A DNA stretch of 64,000 nucleotides from CAJQQK01 sp963696075. GTDB lineage: Bacteria; Pseudomonadota; Alphaproteobacteria; Rhizobiales; Hyphomicrobiaceae. The position numbers and the translations under genes were made by a program. Of this stretch, positions 18,289 through 27,804 are shown piece by piece. Positions within the stretch are counted from its first letter, which is position 1. The number at the start of each line of letters is the position of its first letter. The notes beneath the pieces are model-generated. The model ran no database searches, was not told the origin of the DNA, and saw only the letters and a list, made by a program, of their open reading frames with translations. Where the stretch lies: NCBI GenBank assembly GCA_963696075.1, contig CAVOJD010000008.1, positions 531,147 through 595,146 of the forward strand. Direction: 5' to 3'.

Positions 18289-21200
18289 TCATCGTGTCCG
18301 CCTCAGGTCGAGCGTGTTGGGATAATCGGGATTGAGGTAGGGTGCAGGCGCAACGAGCCTGCCTGGTGTATGTCCAATCGCTTCGAAGCGGGCGAGCCGC
18401 CGGCCTTCCGCTTCGTTGGAATTGATCGGGAACGTATCCGGCGATTTGCCGCCGGGATGGAACACATGATAGCGGCATCCTCCGAGCGACCGACCCGACC
18501 ATGTATCGACCACGTCGAAGACCAGCGGCGAATGAATGCCGATCGTCGGGTGCAGCGCGCTCGGCGGCTGCCATGCCCGGTAGCGAATGCCGGAAACCCC
18601 TTCGCCTGCCGTCTCCGTCGGCGCCAGCGGCACCGTCTGTCCACCACACATGAGAACGTGGCGCGAGGGCACGAGGCCGCTGCATTTGACCTGAACGCGC
18701 TCGAGTGAACTGTCGACGTAGCGCGCCGTGCCGCCCACGGCCCCCTCTTCGCCAAGCACATGCCAGGGCTCCAGCGCCTGGCGCACTTCGACGGTGACGC
18801 CGTCGACGGTGACTTCCCCGAATTTCGGGAAGCGGAACTCGAAGTGCGGCCTGAACCAGGCCTCATCGAACGTGAAGCCATGCGCCGCCAGATCGTCGAG
18901 CACCGAGGTGAAGTCCTCCCACACGAAGTGCGGCAGCATGAACTTGTCATGCAGCGCCGTCCCCCATCGCACCAGCGGCTTGATGTAGGGCGCTTCCCAG
19001 AAGCGCGCGATCAGTGCGCGCAGGAGGAGTTGCTGCGCGAGGCTCATTTGCGCATGCGGCGGCATTTCGAAAGAACGGAACTCGACCAGCCCGAGGCGGC
19101 CCGTCGGCCCATCGGGCGAATAGAGCTTGTCGATGCAGATCTCGGCCCGGTGCGTGTTGCCCGTGACATCGATCAGCAGGTGACGGAACAGCCGGTCGAC
19201 CAGCCATGGCGGTACGTGCTGGCCGGGCGGCGGCATCTGCGCCATCGCGATTTCAAGCTCATAGAGCGCCTCGTGCCGCGCTTCATCAACGCGTGGCGCC
19301 TGGCTCGTCGGCCCAATGAAGAGGCCGGAAAACAGGAAGGACAGCGAGGGATGGTGCTGCCAGTAGGTGATGATGCTGGCCAGCAGATCCGGTCGTCTGA
19401 GGAAGGGGCTGTCGGCGGCTGATTGGCCACCAAGCACAATGTGGTTGCCGCCACCGGTCCCGGTGTGGCGGCCGTCCAGCATGAACTTTTCCGTGCCGAG
19501 ACGGGTCAGGCGCGCTTCCTCATAAAGCGCCGTGGTGATATCCACCGCCTCGTTCCAGTCGCTGGCCGGCTGGACGTTGACCTCGATGACGCCCGGGTCC
19601 GGCGTGACCTTGATGACGTTGAGGCGCGGATCGCTCGGCGGCTCGTAGCCTTCGATCCGAAGCTGGGTCTTGGTGACCCTGGCGGCTTCCTCCAACGCGG
19701 CGGCAAGAGCGGCATAATCTTCCGCATCCTCCAGCGGCGGCATGAAGACGCACAGGTGACCGTTGCGCGCTTCGAACGCCATGGCCGTGCGCACACTACC
19801 GGCGACTTCATGCGTCGGTGACAGCGCCATTTCCGGCGCATCAAGCGTGACGGTGCGCCGCTGCGCCAGCAGTGTACCGCGGTCGGGCAGCGCCTCGTGC
19901 TGTGAAATCGGATCGCGCGGCTGGACGTGGGGATAGTCGATCGGGCCGAGATACGGCAGGCCGCCGATCGGCAGGCGGAAGCCGATGGGGGAGTCGCCGG
20001 GGATCAGGAACAGGCGCTCCCGGCGCATCTTCCAGCGTTCGGTCACCCACCGCCGGCCGCGATCTTTGGTGTGCCACACCTGAATGGGCAGCACATACCC
20101 GACCGGGTTGGAAAGTCCGCGCTCGAACGCGCGCACCACCCGCGCACGCTCCTGTTCGTCCTCGAGCTTGTTGTCCTTGGCATCGACCCCGAGCGGCAGC
20201 TTCTGCTCGGTCAATATGAAGTGCGCCTGATCCTCGAACGCCTCGATAGGGCTGTCCTCGGGCAGCCCGAGCTGGTGGCAGAGCTCGGCAACGAAGCGTC
20301 CGGTCGTCTCGGTCGTGGCGGGATCGGTTGCAGCTTCCGGCGCAATCAGCTCCGGCTCGGCCCACAACGGTTCCCCGTCGCGGCGCCAGTAGACGGCGAA
20401 GGCCCATCTCGGCAGTTGCTCGCCGGGATACCATTTGCCCTGTCCAAAGTGCATCAGTCCGCCCGGCGCGAAGCGATCGGCAAGTCGCCGGACGAGGGTT
20501 TCGGCATAGTGCCGTTTGGTCGGCCCGACAGCGGCATTGGTCCACTCCGCCCCGTCCATGTCGTCGATCGACACGAAGGTCGGCTCGCCGCCCATCGTCA
20601 GGCGCACATCGCTATCGGACAGCCGCTGGTCGACTTCGTGGCCGAGCGCGAGAACATCCGACCACTGCTCCTCGGAGTAGGGCTTGGTGACGCGCGGCGT
20701 CTCGCGGATGCGCGAAATCTCCATCGCGAAATCGAAAGCCACTTCCGTTTTCTCGTGCCCGCCCGAAATCGGTGCGGCCGAGGCGTAATGGGGGGCGGCT
20801 GCGAGCGGGATGTGGCCTTCGCCTGTGAGCAGGCCGGACGTGGGATCGAGACCGATCCAGCCGGCGCCCGGCAGGTAGACTTCGGCCCAGGCGTGGAGGT
20901 CCGTGAAGTCTTCTTCCGTACCCGACGGCCCGTCGAGCGCTTTCACGTCCGGCTTGAGCTGGATCAGGTAGCCCGAAACAAATCGCGCCGCGAGGCCAAG
21001 CTTGCGTAAAATCTCGACCAGCAGCCAGGACGTGTCGCGACACGACCCCCGGCCTTTCTTCAAGGTCTCACCCGGCGTCTGAACACCAGGCTCCATCCGG
21101 ATCACGTAGCCAATCGCCTGTTCGAGACGGCGGTTCAGTTCGACGACGAAATCAATCGTGTTCTGGTCGCGCGCTACGATCGATGCCGGCAACATATTCA

Positions 21201-21583
21201 TCGACCAACGGATCCGGAGCGCCCAGCACGAGATAGGGCGCCAGTTCCTGACGCTCCAGTTCCGAATACTGGAACGGCCACGTCTGGGCGTCGTCCTCGA
21301 GAAAGAAGTCGAACGGGTTGATCACCGACAGATCGGCGACGAGATCGACCTCCACCGAGAAATGATCCGTCTTCTCCGGCATGATGATGCGGGCCAGGAA
21401 GTTGCCGAACGCATCTTGCTGCCAGTTGAGGAAATGCAGCTTCGGCTTGATCGTGAGTGAATAGCTCAGGATCTGGGTCCGGCTGTGCGGTGCCGGCCTC
21501 AGCCTGACGATCTGCGGACCCATCGTAATGGGTCGTTCATAGGTGTAGCTCGTCCTGTGGGTCAGTGCCACGTGAATGGACAT
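18289..21583 (-). CDS. Transglutaminase-DUF2126 protein, interrupted by a +1 frameshift
   Basis: Skipping one base near 21175 gives a 1097-residue protein, the usual size of transglutaminase-like/DUF2126 proteins. It opens with the Bact_transglu_N domain (MSIHVALTHRTSYTYERPIT). The transglutaminase core follows, with Cys in KKGRGSCRDTSWLLVEIL, His in DLHAWAEVYLPGAGWIGLD and Asp in the same segment. About 750 residues of DUF2126 follow, including TMGGEPTFVSIDDMDGAEW, FGQGKWYPGEQLPRWAFAVY, GTGGGNHIVLGGQ and LVEFRSFEMPPHAQMSL; DUF2126 may itself be a ligase- or peptidase-like partner. The frame break joins DEYVAGIDRSAR to DQNTIDFVVELN. It lies about 50 bases after the alpha-E gene in the same direction. 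Confidence 0.85.
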
Positions 21584-21635
21584 GAAAGATCATCCTCTTA
21601 CCGGGGCTTAATCACGGCACCCGATCGTCTCGCCG

Positions 21636-22700
21636 CTAGGTTTGCGACTGGTTTTGAGTTGCGGTCGTCCCCGACCCCTGGCTCTGGGATTGGCCGGGCG
21701 CGCCCGCGCTGCCAGAATCCTGGGACTGATCCTTGGACTGATCCGGGGTCGGGTTGAAGAAGTGCGTTGCGAGCTCGTTGGTCACGGCTCCGAGATCGCG
21801 CTGCACCTGGTCATTGAAGGAGTGAAGCTCGCGCACGAGGTTTTTGTCGTTGATGGCAACGTCAAGCAGCTGGCGCACGTCATCGAGTTTTTGCAGCACA
21901 TTGGTGGCACCCCTGAGCCCATAGTCTCGCCGGAGGCCATGCACGAGGTTTTCCAGTTGTGCGGAGCAGAACACGATCGACCGCGGCAGCGCGGGGTCGA
22001 AAATCAGGAAACGCGCCACGCTTTCCGGATCGCGCCGACCGGGATGGATGCGCAGATACGCCTGCTGCGCGGCGACCGATCGCAGCAGGACCGACCAGAA
22101 CCCGAAATCGCCGAGCCCGTCTTGAGCAGAATCGGCCTGATCACGCATCTGGGCGAAGCGCACATCGAGCAGCCGGCTCATCTGGTCCGCGCGCTCGATC
22201 AGCAGGCCGAGCTGGAAAAAGCTCCAGGCGACATCACGATAGAGCGTCGCGTCCGCCACGCCCTCAAGCGCGTAGCATTCCTTTTTGATAAGCTGGCACG
22301 TATGCGACAGCCGCTGATCCACCAGCGCCGATGGGCTGGGATCGCGGAAACGATTGTAGAACACGTTGACCTGGTGCCACAGGTCCGTCGGGATGACGGC
22401 GCGCAGCGTTCGGGCGTTCTCGCGTGCCGCCCTGATCGAGGCAACGATCGAACCGAGGTTCTCGCGATCGGCCACATAGAAGCGGATCACGGTCGACGTC
22501 GTCGGCTCGCCGTAGATTTTCCGAAATCGCTCCTGGTCGTCATAAAGCGTCAGCATCCATGACCAGGCGTTGCCGCTGTTGGACCTGCCCCGGTCGAACG
22601 ACGCCTGCACTTCCAGCAGGCGGGCAAGACACGTCGTTCGCTCAAGATAGCGTCCGAACCAGAACAGCGATTCAGCGTAGCGTGAGAGCAGGTCGGTCAT
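21636..22700 (-). CDS. Alpha-E domain protein with Gln/Ser-rich tail
   Basis: A 354-residue, mostly helical protein of the alpha-E family (DUF403). It opens MTDLLSRYAESLFWFGRYLE and contains the second conserved repeat-like helix SFFQLGLLIERADQMSRLLD. It is the stand-alone version of the domain fused to ATP-grasp in the downstream module. The last 40 or so residues are low complexity, rich in Gln, Ser, Asp and Gly (for example GQSQSQGSGTTATQNQSQT), a feature not seen in the fused copy. The start overlaps the ATP-grasp stop by four bases (ATGA), showing translational coupling. Its biochemical role is unknown; the family always travels with ATP-grasp and transglutaminase-like partners. Confidence 0.87.
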   Translation of the reverse strand: MTDLLSRYAESLFWFGRYLERTTCLARLLEVQASFDRGRSNSGNAWSWMLTLYDDQERFRKIYGEPTTSTVIRFYVADRENLGSIVASIRAARENARTLRAVIPTDLWHQVNVFYNRFRDPSPSALVDQRLSHTCQLIKKECYALEGVADATLYRDVAWSFFQLGLLIERADQMSRLLDVRFAQMRDQADSAQDGLGDFGFWSVLLRSVAAQQAYLRIHPGRRDPESVARFLIFDPALPRSIVFCSAQLENLVHGLRRDYGLRGATNVLQKLDDVRQLLDVAINDKNLVRELHSFNDQVQRDLGAVTNELATHFFNPTPDQSKDQSQDSGSAGAPGQSQSQGSGTTATQNQSQT

Positions 22701-24148
22701 GGCGTCGTCTCGTCGATGACCCAGGTATCCTTCGTCCCCCCGCCCTGGGAAGAATTGACGATGATCGAGCCGCGCTTCATGGCAACCCGCGTCAGTCCGC
22801 CCGGCAGCACCCATGTCTCACGTCCGGTCACGGCGAACGGCCGCAGATCCACATGGCACGGCGAAACGCCGTCATCCGTCAGTGTCGGAGAGACGGAAAG
22901 ATTGATCATCGGTTGGCTGATGTATTCCTCCGGCGCAGCCTTGAGTTGTTCGGCGCATTGCTCGAGTTCGGCGCGGCTCGCTTTCGGCCCGATCACGATG
23001 CCATAGCCACCCGAGGCGCCAACCGGCTTGACGACGAGTTTGTCGAGGTTGGCAAGCGTATAGGCGAGCGCCTCTGGCTCGCGGCAGATGTGGGTTTCGA
23101 CGTTGGGCAGGATCGCCTCCTCGCCGAGGTAGTATTGGACGATCCGCGGCATGTAGGCATAGACGGCTTTGTCGTCGGCAACGCCGGTGCCGATGGCATT
23201 GGCAAGGGACACGTTGCCGGCCAGAACCGCGCGCACCAGGCCGCGCACGCCGAGCACACTATCGGGATTGAATACGTCCGGATCGAGGAAATCATCATCG
23301 ATACGCCGGTAGATCACATCGACGCGCTTCATCCCCGCGACCGTCTGCATGAAGACGCAGTCGTCCTTGATCGTCAGGTCACGCCCTTCGACCAGCGGTA
23401 TGCCCATCTCGCGCGCCAGGAAGATGTGCTCGAAGTAGGCCGAGTTGAAAACACCCGGCGAGAGCAACACGACGGTTGGGTCGTCCTGGTTCTTCGGCGC
23501 CACCTCTGAGAGCTTCTCATGCAGCCGCTCGCCATACTCGGAAACCGAGCGCACCGTGTAACCCGCCAGAAGGTCGGGAAACGCGCGCTGCATCAAGTGA
23601 CGGTTCTCGACCACATAGGAGACGCCCGACGGCGTGCGTGCGTTGTCTTCGAGGACCAGGAAGGTGCCGTCATCGTCGCGGATCAGGTCGACGCCGGCGA
23701 CATGAACGAAGGTGCCGCACGGCGGTTGGTAACCGACCATCTCTTTGCGGAAATTCGCATTGCTGTGCACCAGTTCCGCCGGAAGTATGCCATCCCGTAT
23801 GATTTTTCCGTCACCGTAAAGGTCTTGCAGCAGCAGGTTCAGCGCCGTCACGCGCTGGATCACGCCGGCCTCGATGTGCTGCCAGTCGGCTGCACTCAGG
23901 ACGCGCGGAATGATATCGAACGGCAGGATGCGATCGATGGCGTCGCGTTCCGAATAAACGGTGAAGGTAATTCCAAGATCGAGGAGTTCGCCGGTCGCCT
24001 CGCTGGCGCGGTCTTCGAGTTCCTGCGCGTCATACGAGACCAGTCGTTCCCAAAGCTGAGATAGCTTGGCCTCTTTGGCCCCGGCTTCTCCGAGCATTTC
24101 GCAGTAGAAGCCGTTTTGATCGTATTCACTTAGGGGTTTTAGCGGCAT
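22697..24148 (-). CDS. Circularly permuted ATP-grasp protein
   Basis: A 483-residue cytosolic ATP-dependent ligase of the circularly permuted ATP-grasp family. Recognisable stretches are FTVYSERDAIDRILPFDIIP, LNLLLQDLYGDGKIIRDGIL, FLVLEDNARTPSGVSYVVEN, GIPLVEGRDLTIKDDCVFMQ and the late nucleotide-binding segment DKLVVKPVGASGGYGIVIGP. The family is predicted to make amide bonds, perhaps on peptides, but no product is established. It is the first gene of the upstream module (ATP-grasp, alpha-E, transglutaminase-DUF2126). About 50 bases upstream there is a 12-bp perfect palindrome. The start at 24148 (MPLKPLSEYDQNGFYCEM) fits the family opening. Confidence 0.88.
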   Translation of the reverse strand: MPLKPLSEYDQNGFYCEMLGEAGAKEAKLSQLWERLVSYDAQELEDRASEATGELLDLGITFTVYSERDAIDRILPFDIIPRVLSAADWQHIEAGVIQRVTALNLLLQDLYGDGKIIRDGILPAELVHSNANFRKEMVGYQPPCGTFVHVAGVDLIRDDDGTFLVLEDNARTPSGVSYVVENRHLMQRAFPDLLAGYTVRSVSEYGERLHEKLSEVAPKNQDDPTVVLLSPGVFNSAYFEHIFLAREMGIPLVEGRDLTIKDDCVFMQTVAGMKRVDVIYRRIDDDFLDPDVFNPDSVLGVRGLVRAVLAGNVSLANAIGTGVADDKAVYAYMPRIVQYYLGEEAILPNVETHICREPEALAYTLANLDKLVVKPVGASGGYGIVIGPKASRAELEQCAEQLKAAPEEYISQPMINLSVSPTLTDDGVSPCHVDLRPFAVTGRETWVLPGGLTRVAMKRGSIIVNSSQGGGTKDTWVIDETTP

Positions 24149-24194
24149 GCCTCACGCGAGCTTGTTGACCTGATGGCCAAAATTGAGAAAACGC

Positions 24195-24225
24195 TGAACA
24201 ATTCGAATTGGACAATCACTTTATA
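24195..24225 (-). promoter_or_regulatory. Palindrome and AT-rich promoter-like site before the amidoligase module
   Basis: CAATTCGAATTG at 24199-24210 is a perfect 12-bp palindrome, flanked by further ACAAT/ATTGT sequence. On the minus strand a TATAAA box (24220-24225) lies just upstream of it, so the palindrome would fall at or just after the transcription start, where a repressor could act. No good -35 box is visible. The site is 50-75 bases ahead of the ATP-grasp start. Confidence 0.4.
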
Positions 24226-24375
24226 CGATTGTTGCTTGGCCACCCTAGTTATTTTTTTGATCACCGGCCAGCAGCCATCGCATAATTTTTCGGCAGAACG
24301 GCACGAGGGCGCGCTCCGCGAGGACCAGAGTCCAGGTTAACGATCTGACCCGGAACTGCTTGTCGGCCCGCCGCG

Positions 24376-25398
24376 TTACAGGCTGGCGCCCGCCGACCAT
24401 ATACCGTCGAGAACACGCCGGAAGTTGCCGCCGAGATAGCCGCGAATATCCGCTTCGCGCCATCCCCGCTCGACGAGGCGCGCTGTGACCTTCGGAAGGT
24501 CCGAGTGCTTGTTGCAATCCGCGAGATAGCGCGCGGGGATCTCCTCGCCAAACGTCGCATTGAAGCGGTTGATCCCCTCCCAGCGTCGCCAGTGGCCGCG
24601 CTCGAAAGCCATCTTCGGATAGTTCGCCCCGGTCGCGAGATCGGTGCCGAACCCGATATGTTCCGGGCCCGCGATCTCCGCGATGTGTTCCAGATGGGCG
24701 ATGTAGTCGTCGATCGACGGCTTGCGCGTGGTATCGCCGTTCCAACACATCGGCCCATAGATGCTCGCGCCGACAATGCCGCCTTTTTCAGCAACCAGAC
24801 GAATGATCTCGTCGGACTTGTTGCGCTCCAGCGGCGCCAGCGCGTGCGCGTTGGCATGAGTGACCAGGACCGGCTGAGCCGATGCCTCGATCGTATCGAG
24901 CATCGTTTTCTGCCCGACGTGGCTGAGATCAATCGCAATCCCAAGCTCATTCATGATCCGGACGGCATCACGCCCAAGCAGCGTCAGTCCCCCGCCCTCC
25001 GGCTCCAGGCAACCGTCACCGAAGGCGCCGCGGTAATTGTAGGTGAGCTGCATGATCCGGAGCCCCAGCCGCCGGAAGAAGGCGAAGCGGTCCAGTTCAT
25101 CGGCAATCGGCCGGCAGTTCTGCCAGCCGAGGATGACGCCGACTTTGCCCGCGGCGCGCGCTGCATCAAAGTCCTGCGCGGTCTCGATCTGGTGCCACCG
25201 CGTGTCCGGCTGGCGAAGCCGGCCATGCCAGCGCGCGGTCTCCTGGCACGCCTGCTCGAAGTCGGCTTCGAAGTGGCAGACGGTGACGTTGAGCGCATTG
25301 ATGCCGCCGGCAACGAGATCGCTGACGTCACCATCGGCGTGATAGACGAGACCATCGATGACGAGGGCATCATCGTGAAGCGCGCGGGCGGGGTCCAT
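24376..25398 (-). CDS. Membrane dipeptidase family (peptidase M19)
   Basis: A 340-residue protein of the renal dipeptidase-like amidohydrolase family. It begins DPARALHDDALVIDGLVYHA (the usual HxD metal pair is degenerate here, as the motif reads DGLVYHAD), with GKVGVILGWQNCRPIADELD, IMQLTYNYRGAFGDGCLEPE, IAIDLSHVGQKTMLDTIEAS, PVLVTHANAHAL and HIGFGTDLATGANY carrying the expected metal ligands. Such enzymes cut dipeptides, some with D-residues. No signal peptide is visible, so it is cytosolic. It sits just upstream of the amidoligase modules in the same direction, with 230 bases between; a link to turnover of peptide products is an inference only. Confidence 0.82.
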   Translation of the reverse strand: MDPARALHDDALVIDGLVYHADGDVSDLVAGGINALNVTVCHFEADFEQACQETARWHGRLRQPDTRWHQIETAQDFDAARAAGKVGVILGWQNCRPIADELDRFAFFRRLGLRIMQLTYNYRGAFGDGCLEPEGGGLTLLGRDAVRIMNELGIAIDLSHVGQKTMLDTIEASAQPVLVTHANAHALAPLERNKSDEIIRLVAEKGGIVGASIYGPMCWNGDTTRKPSIDDYIAHLEHIAEIAGPEHIGFGTDLATGANYPKMAFERGHWRRWEGINRFNATFGEEIPARYLADCNKHSDLPKVTARLVERGWREADIRGYLGGNFRRVLDGIWSAGASL

Positions 25399-25552
25399 GG
25401 GGGCTCTCCTGATCAGCGGCGCAAATTCGCCTCGGATCAGACTATGCCGCCACAGCCAGGGCCGGCCAGTGCGCGGCGGTGAGATTTCGGTCCTGTGATG
25501 GGAAGCGCCCGAAACATCAGCGCCAGCCAGCGTCTCTTGTTATCCGGCAGGT

Positions 25553-26458
25553 TCAGCGAGCGGGTAGCGAAACGCCGATCAGCGCCATCACATCGTCGCG
25601 GCTCAGACCTTTTTCGCGAAGCGCCCGCAGACTTTCCGCGCCCGCACTCTTGGCGAGCTTGTTGCCGTGCGCGTCGGTGAGAAGCCGGTGGTGATGATAG
25701 CGTGGCGCATCGAAGCCCAGCAGGATCTGCAGCAGTCGATGAAGGTCTGTCGCCGCCTCGAGATCGCGCCCTCGGGTCACGTGGGTGACGCCCTGGCGGT
25801 GATCATCGACGACGACGGCGAGATGATAGCTTGCCGGCACGTCCTTGCGCACGATGACCGCGTCGCCCCATCGGCCCGGATCGGCGATCACGGTGCGCGC
25901 CTGTCCGTCTTGATCGAAGGCCACGTATTCAATTGTCGAAGACCCCGAGATCTCGGCTGCGCGCGCGAGCGCCTTCTCCATGTCGAGACGCAGCGCAAAC
26001 GTCTCCCCACGCGCAGACCGCTGCTCGACTTCGCTCTCAGACAGTGTCTTGTGCAGACCGGGATAAAGCGGCGAACCATCGGGATCGCGCGGGACGTCGT
26101 TTCCCAGCCCCTCGACTGCAGAACGGATCTCAGCGCGCGTTGCAAAGCAGGGATAAAGCAGCCCCATTTGCTTGAGCCTATCGGCATGGGCTGCGTAAAC
26201 GGCAAAGTGCTCCGACTGGCGCAGGACCGGCGTCTCCCACGACAGCCCGAGCCAACTGAGGTCCTCGAAAATCTGGTCGATGAGATGCGCCCGCGCCCGC
26301 CCGGTGTCGATGTCCTCGATGCGCACCAGAAACCGTCCGCCGAGGCGCTCGGCAAATCGCCACGTCGTCATCGCTGAAAGCGCATGGCCGATATGCAACT
26401 CACCTGTCGGGCTCGGCGCGAACCGCAAGACGGCCGGCTCACCCGCAACCGGCTTCAT
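25553..26458 (-). CDS. gluQRS: Glutamyl-Q tRNA(Asp) synthetase
   Basis: A 301-residue class I synthetase-like enzyme that activates glutamate without tRNA and attaches it to queuosine at position 34 of tRNA-Asp. It has the HIGH motif in RFAPSPTGELHIGHALSA, DHRQGVTHVTRGRDL, and a KMSKS-like loop in DAHGNKLAKSAGAESL. It lacks the C-terminal anticodon-binding domain of GluRS, which fits its short length. The start at 26458 (MKPVAGEPAVLRFAPSP) places the HIGH motif near residue 24 as in relatives. The small upstream gene ends 22 bases before this start, so the two are probably cotranscribed. Confidence 0.88.
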   Translation of the reverse strand: MKPVAGEPAVLRFAPSPTGELHIGHALSAMTTWRFAERLGGRFLVRIEDIDTGRARAHLIDQIFEDLSWLGLSWETPVLRQSEHFAVYAAHADRLKQMGLLYPCFATRAEIRSAVEGLGNDVPRDPDGSPLYPGLHKTLSESEVEQRSARGETFALRLDMEKALARAAEISGSSTIEYVAFDQDGQARTVIADPGRWGDAVIVRKDVPASYHLAVVVDDHRQGVTHVTRGRDLEAATDLHRLLQILLGFDAPRYHHHRLLTDAHGNKLAKSAGAESLRALREKGLSRDDVMALIGVSLPAR

Positions 26459-26480
26459 CGCGCCGTCCGGAAAGATTGCC

Positions 26481-26825
26481 TCACCGCGGCCGGCCATCGA
26501 AGTCGAACAGGACGAGCTGATCGGGGCTTGCCTCGCTGCGCGGGATGCGCTGGTGACTGCCGAAATCGACGCGGTCGAGTAGAGTCGGGTACGCGTCACG
26601 GAACCGCTCAAGCGCCTTCGAACGCGCCGCCGGATGCTTCACGCCTTCCCAGATCTCATAGATGCGCCGCGGGTCGCAACCGTAACGCTGGATGATGTCC
26701 TTGCGCCGTATCCTCAGCCACCGCGCGATCCAGATGTCGATCGCATCCGCCTCCGACAGCGCGCGTTTGCGCGGCCGGATCGCGTCTTTCTGGGGCGTTG
26801 CCTGGAACAGCGGTGTTGGTGTCAT
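26481..26825 (-). CDS. Small basic conserved-looking protein before gluQRS
   Basis: A 114-residue basic protein starting MTPTPLFQATPQKDAIRPRK. The middle part (ALSEADAIDIWIARWLRIRR and DIIQRYGCDPRRIYEIWEGV) predicts helices that could form a helix-turn-helix, with recognition-like residues RRKDIIQRYGCDPRRIYEIW. The tail ends LVLFDFDGRPR. The build suggests a DNA- or RNA-binding protein, but I recognise no named family. It precedes gluQRS by 22 bases in the same direction. The start at 26825 is chosen over longer frames because the added residues look unlike a protein. Confidence 0.6.
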   Translation of the reverse strand: MTPTPLFQATPQKDAIRPRKRALSEADAIDIWIARWLRIRRKDIIQRYGCDPRRIYEIWEGVKHPAARSKALERFRDAYPTLLDRVDFGSHQRIPRSEASPDQLVLFDFDGRPR

Positions 26826-27060
26826 AACGCGGGGACTACGGGACCGATCATCGATGACGTTGGCTTCATCTGGTTGACAGACGGCACGCCGCCGGCGCAC
26901 ATCTGCCGCTCCCAGAAAGAACACGATACGGGAACAAAATAGCAATCTCGTGGCCGCGCTCAATGTATTTTCGCGTTCTTGTGGCTGCGGGCGGCAATCG
27001 TTCCCGTTTTCGCCGGCGCCAGAACTGGCTGCCGCCCGCTACCGGAAGGCCAACCCACCC

Positions 27061-27804
27061 GTGATCCTCTATCCCGCCATTGACCTCAAGGACGGCCAGT
27101 GCGTCCGCCTCAAACTCGGCCGCATGGAGGACGCGACGGTGTTCTCCGATGATCCCGCAGCCCAGGCCAAATCCTTCGAGGCGCAGGGCTTTGAGTGGCT
27201 TCATATCGTCGACCTCAACGGCGCCTTTGCCGGAGAGCCGGTCAATCAGGCCGCCGTCGAAGCGATTGTTGCCGCGATTTCGATGCCCATCCAGCTGGGC
27301 GGCGGCATCCGCGATCGCGCCACGATCGAGCGCTGGCTCGACAAAGGCATCGCACGCGTGATCCTTGGCACGGCTGCGGTTCGCGAGCCAGAGTTGGTCC
27401 GCGACGCCTGCCGCGCCCATCCCGGCCGCATCGCCGTCGGCATCGATGCCCGTGGCGGCAAGGTCGCCGTCGAAGGGTGGGCGGAAGAGAGCGAACTCGC
27501 CGCTGATGAGCTTGCCGCCCGCTTCGAAGACGCCGGCGTCGCGGCCATCATCTACACCGACATCGATCGTGACGGCATCCTCAAGGGGCTGAACCTCGAC
27601 GCCACCCGGGCGCTGGCCGAAAGCACCTCGATCCCGGTCATCGCGTCCGGCGGCCTGGCCTCGATCGACGATATCGACGCGCTCCTGGCGCCCGCCAACC
27701 GGATCATCGCAGGCGCCATCTCCGGGCGCGCCATTTACGACGGCCGCCTCGATCCGGGCGCGGCCTTGGACCGCATTCGCCGGTCCCGGACGGCCGCATC
27801 ATGA
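27061..27804 (+). CDS. hisA: ProFAR isomerase of histidine synthesis
   Basis: A 247-residue (beta/alpha)8 barrel that opens the ribose of ProFAR in the fourth step of histidine synthesis. The GTG start at 27061 gives the family opening ILYPAIDLKDGQCVRLKLG, with the catalytic Asp in AIDLKDG; the open frame continues upstream but without similarity. PIQLGGGIRDRATIERWL and later AAIIYTDIDRDGILKGLNLD, VIASGGLASIDDI mark the phosphate sites and the second Asp. The stop overlaps the next gene's start by four bases (ATGA). In relatives hisF is often adjacent; here an arginase-family gene and a repeat array separate them. Confidence 0.92.
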   Translation: MILYPAIDLKDGQCVRLKLGRMEDATVFSDDPAAQAKSFEAQGFEWLHIVDLNGAFAGEPVNQAAVEAIVAAISMPIQLGGGIRDRATIERWLDKGIARVILGTAAVREPELVRDACRAHPGRIAVGIDARGGKVAVEGWAEESELAADELAARFEDAGVAAIIYTDIDRDGILKGLNLDATRALAESTSIPVIASGGLASIDDIDALLAPANRIIAGAISGRAIYDGRLDPGAALDRIRRSRTAAS

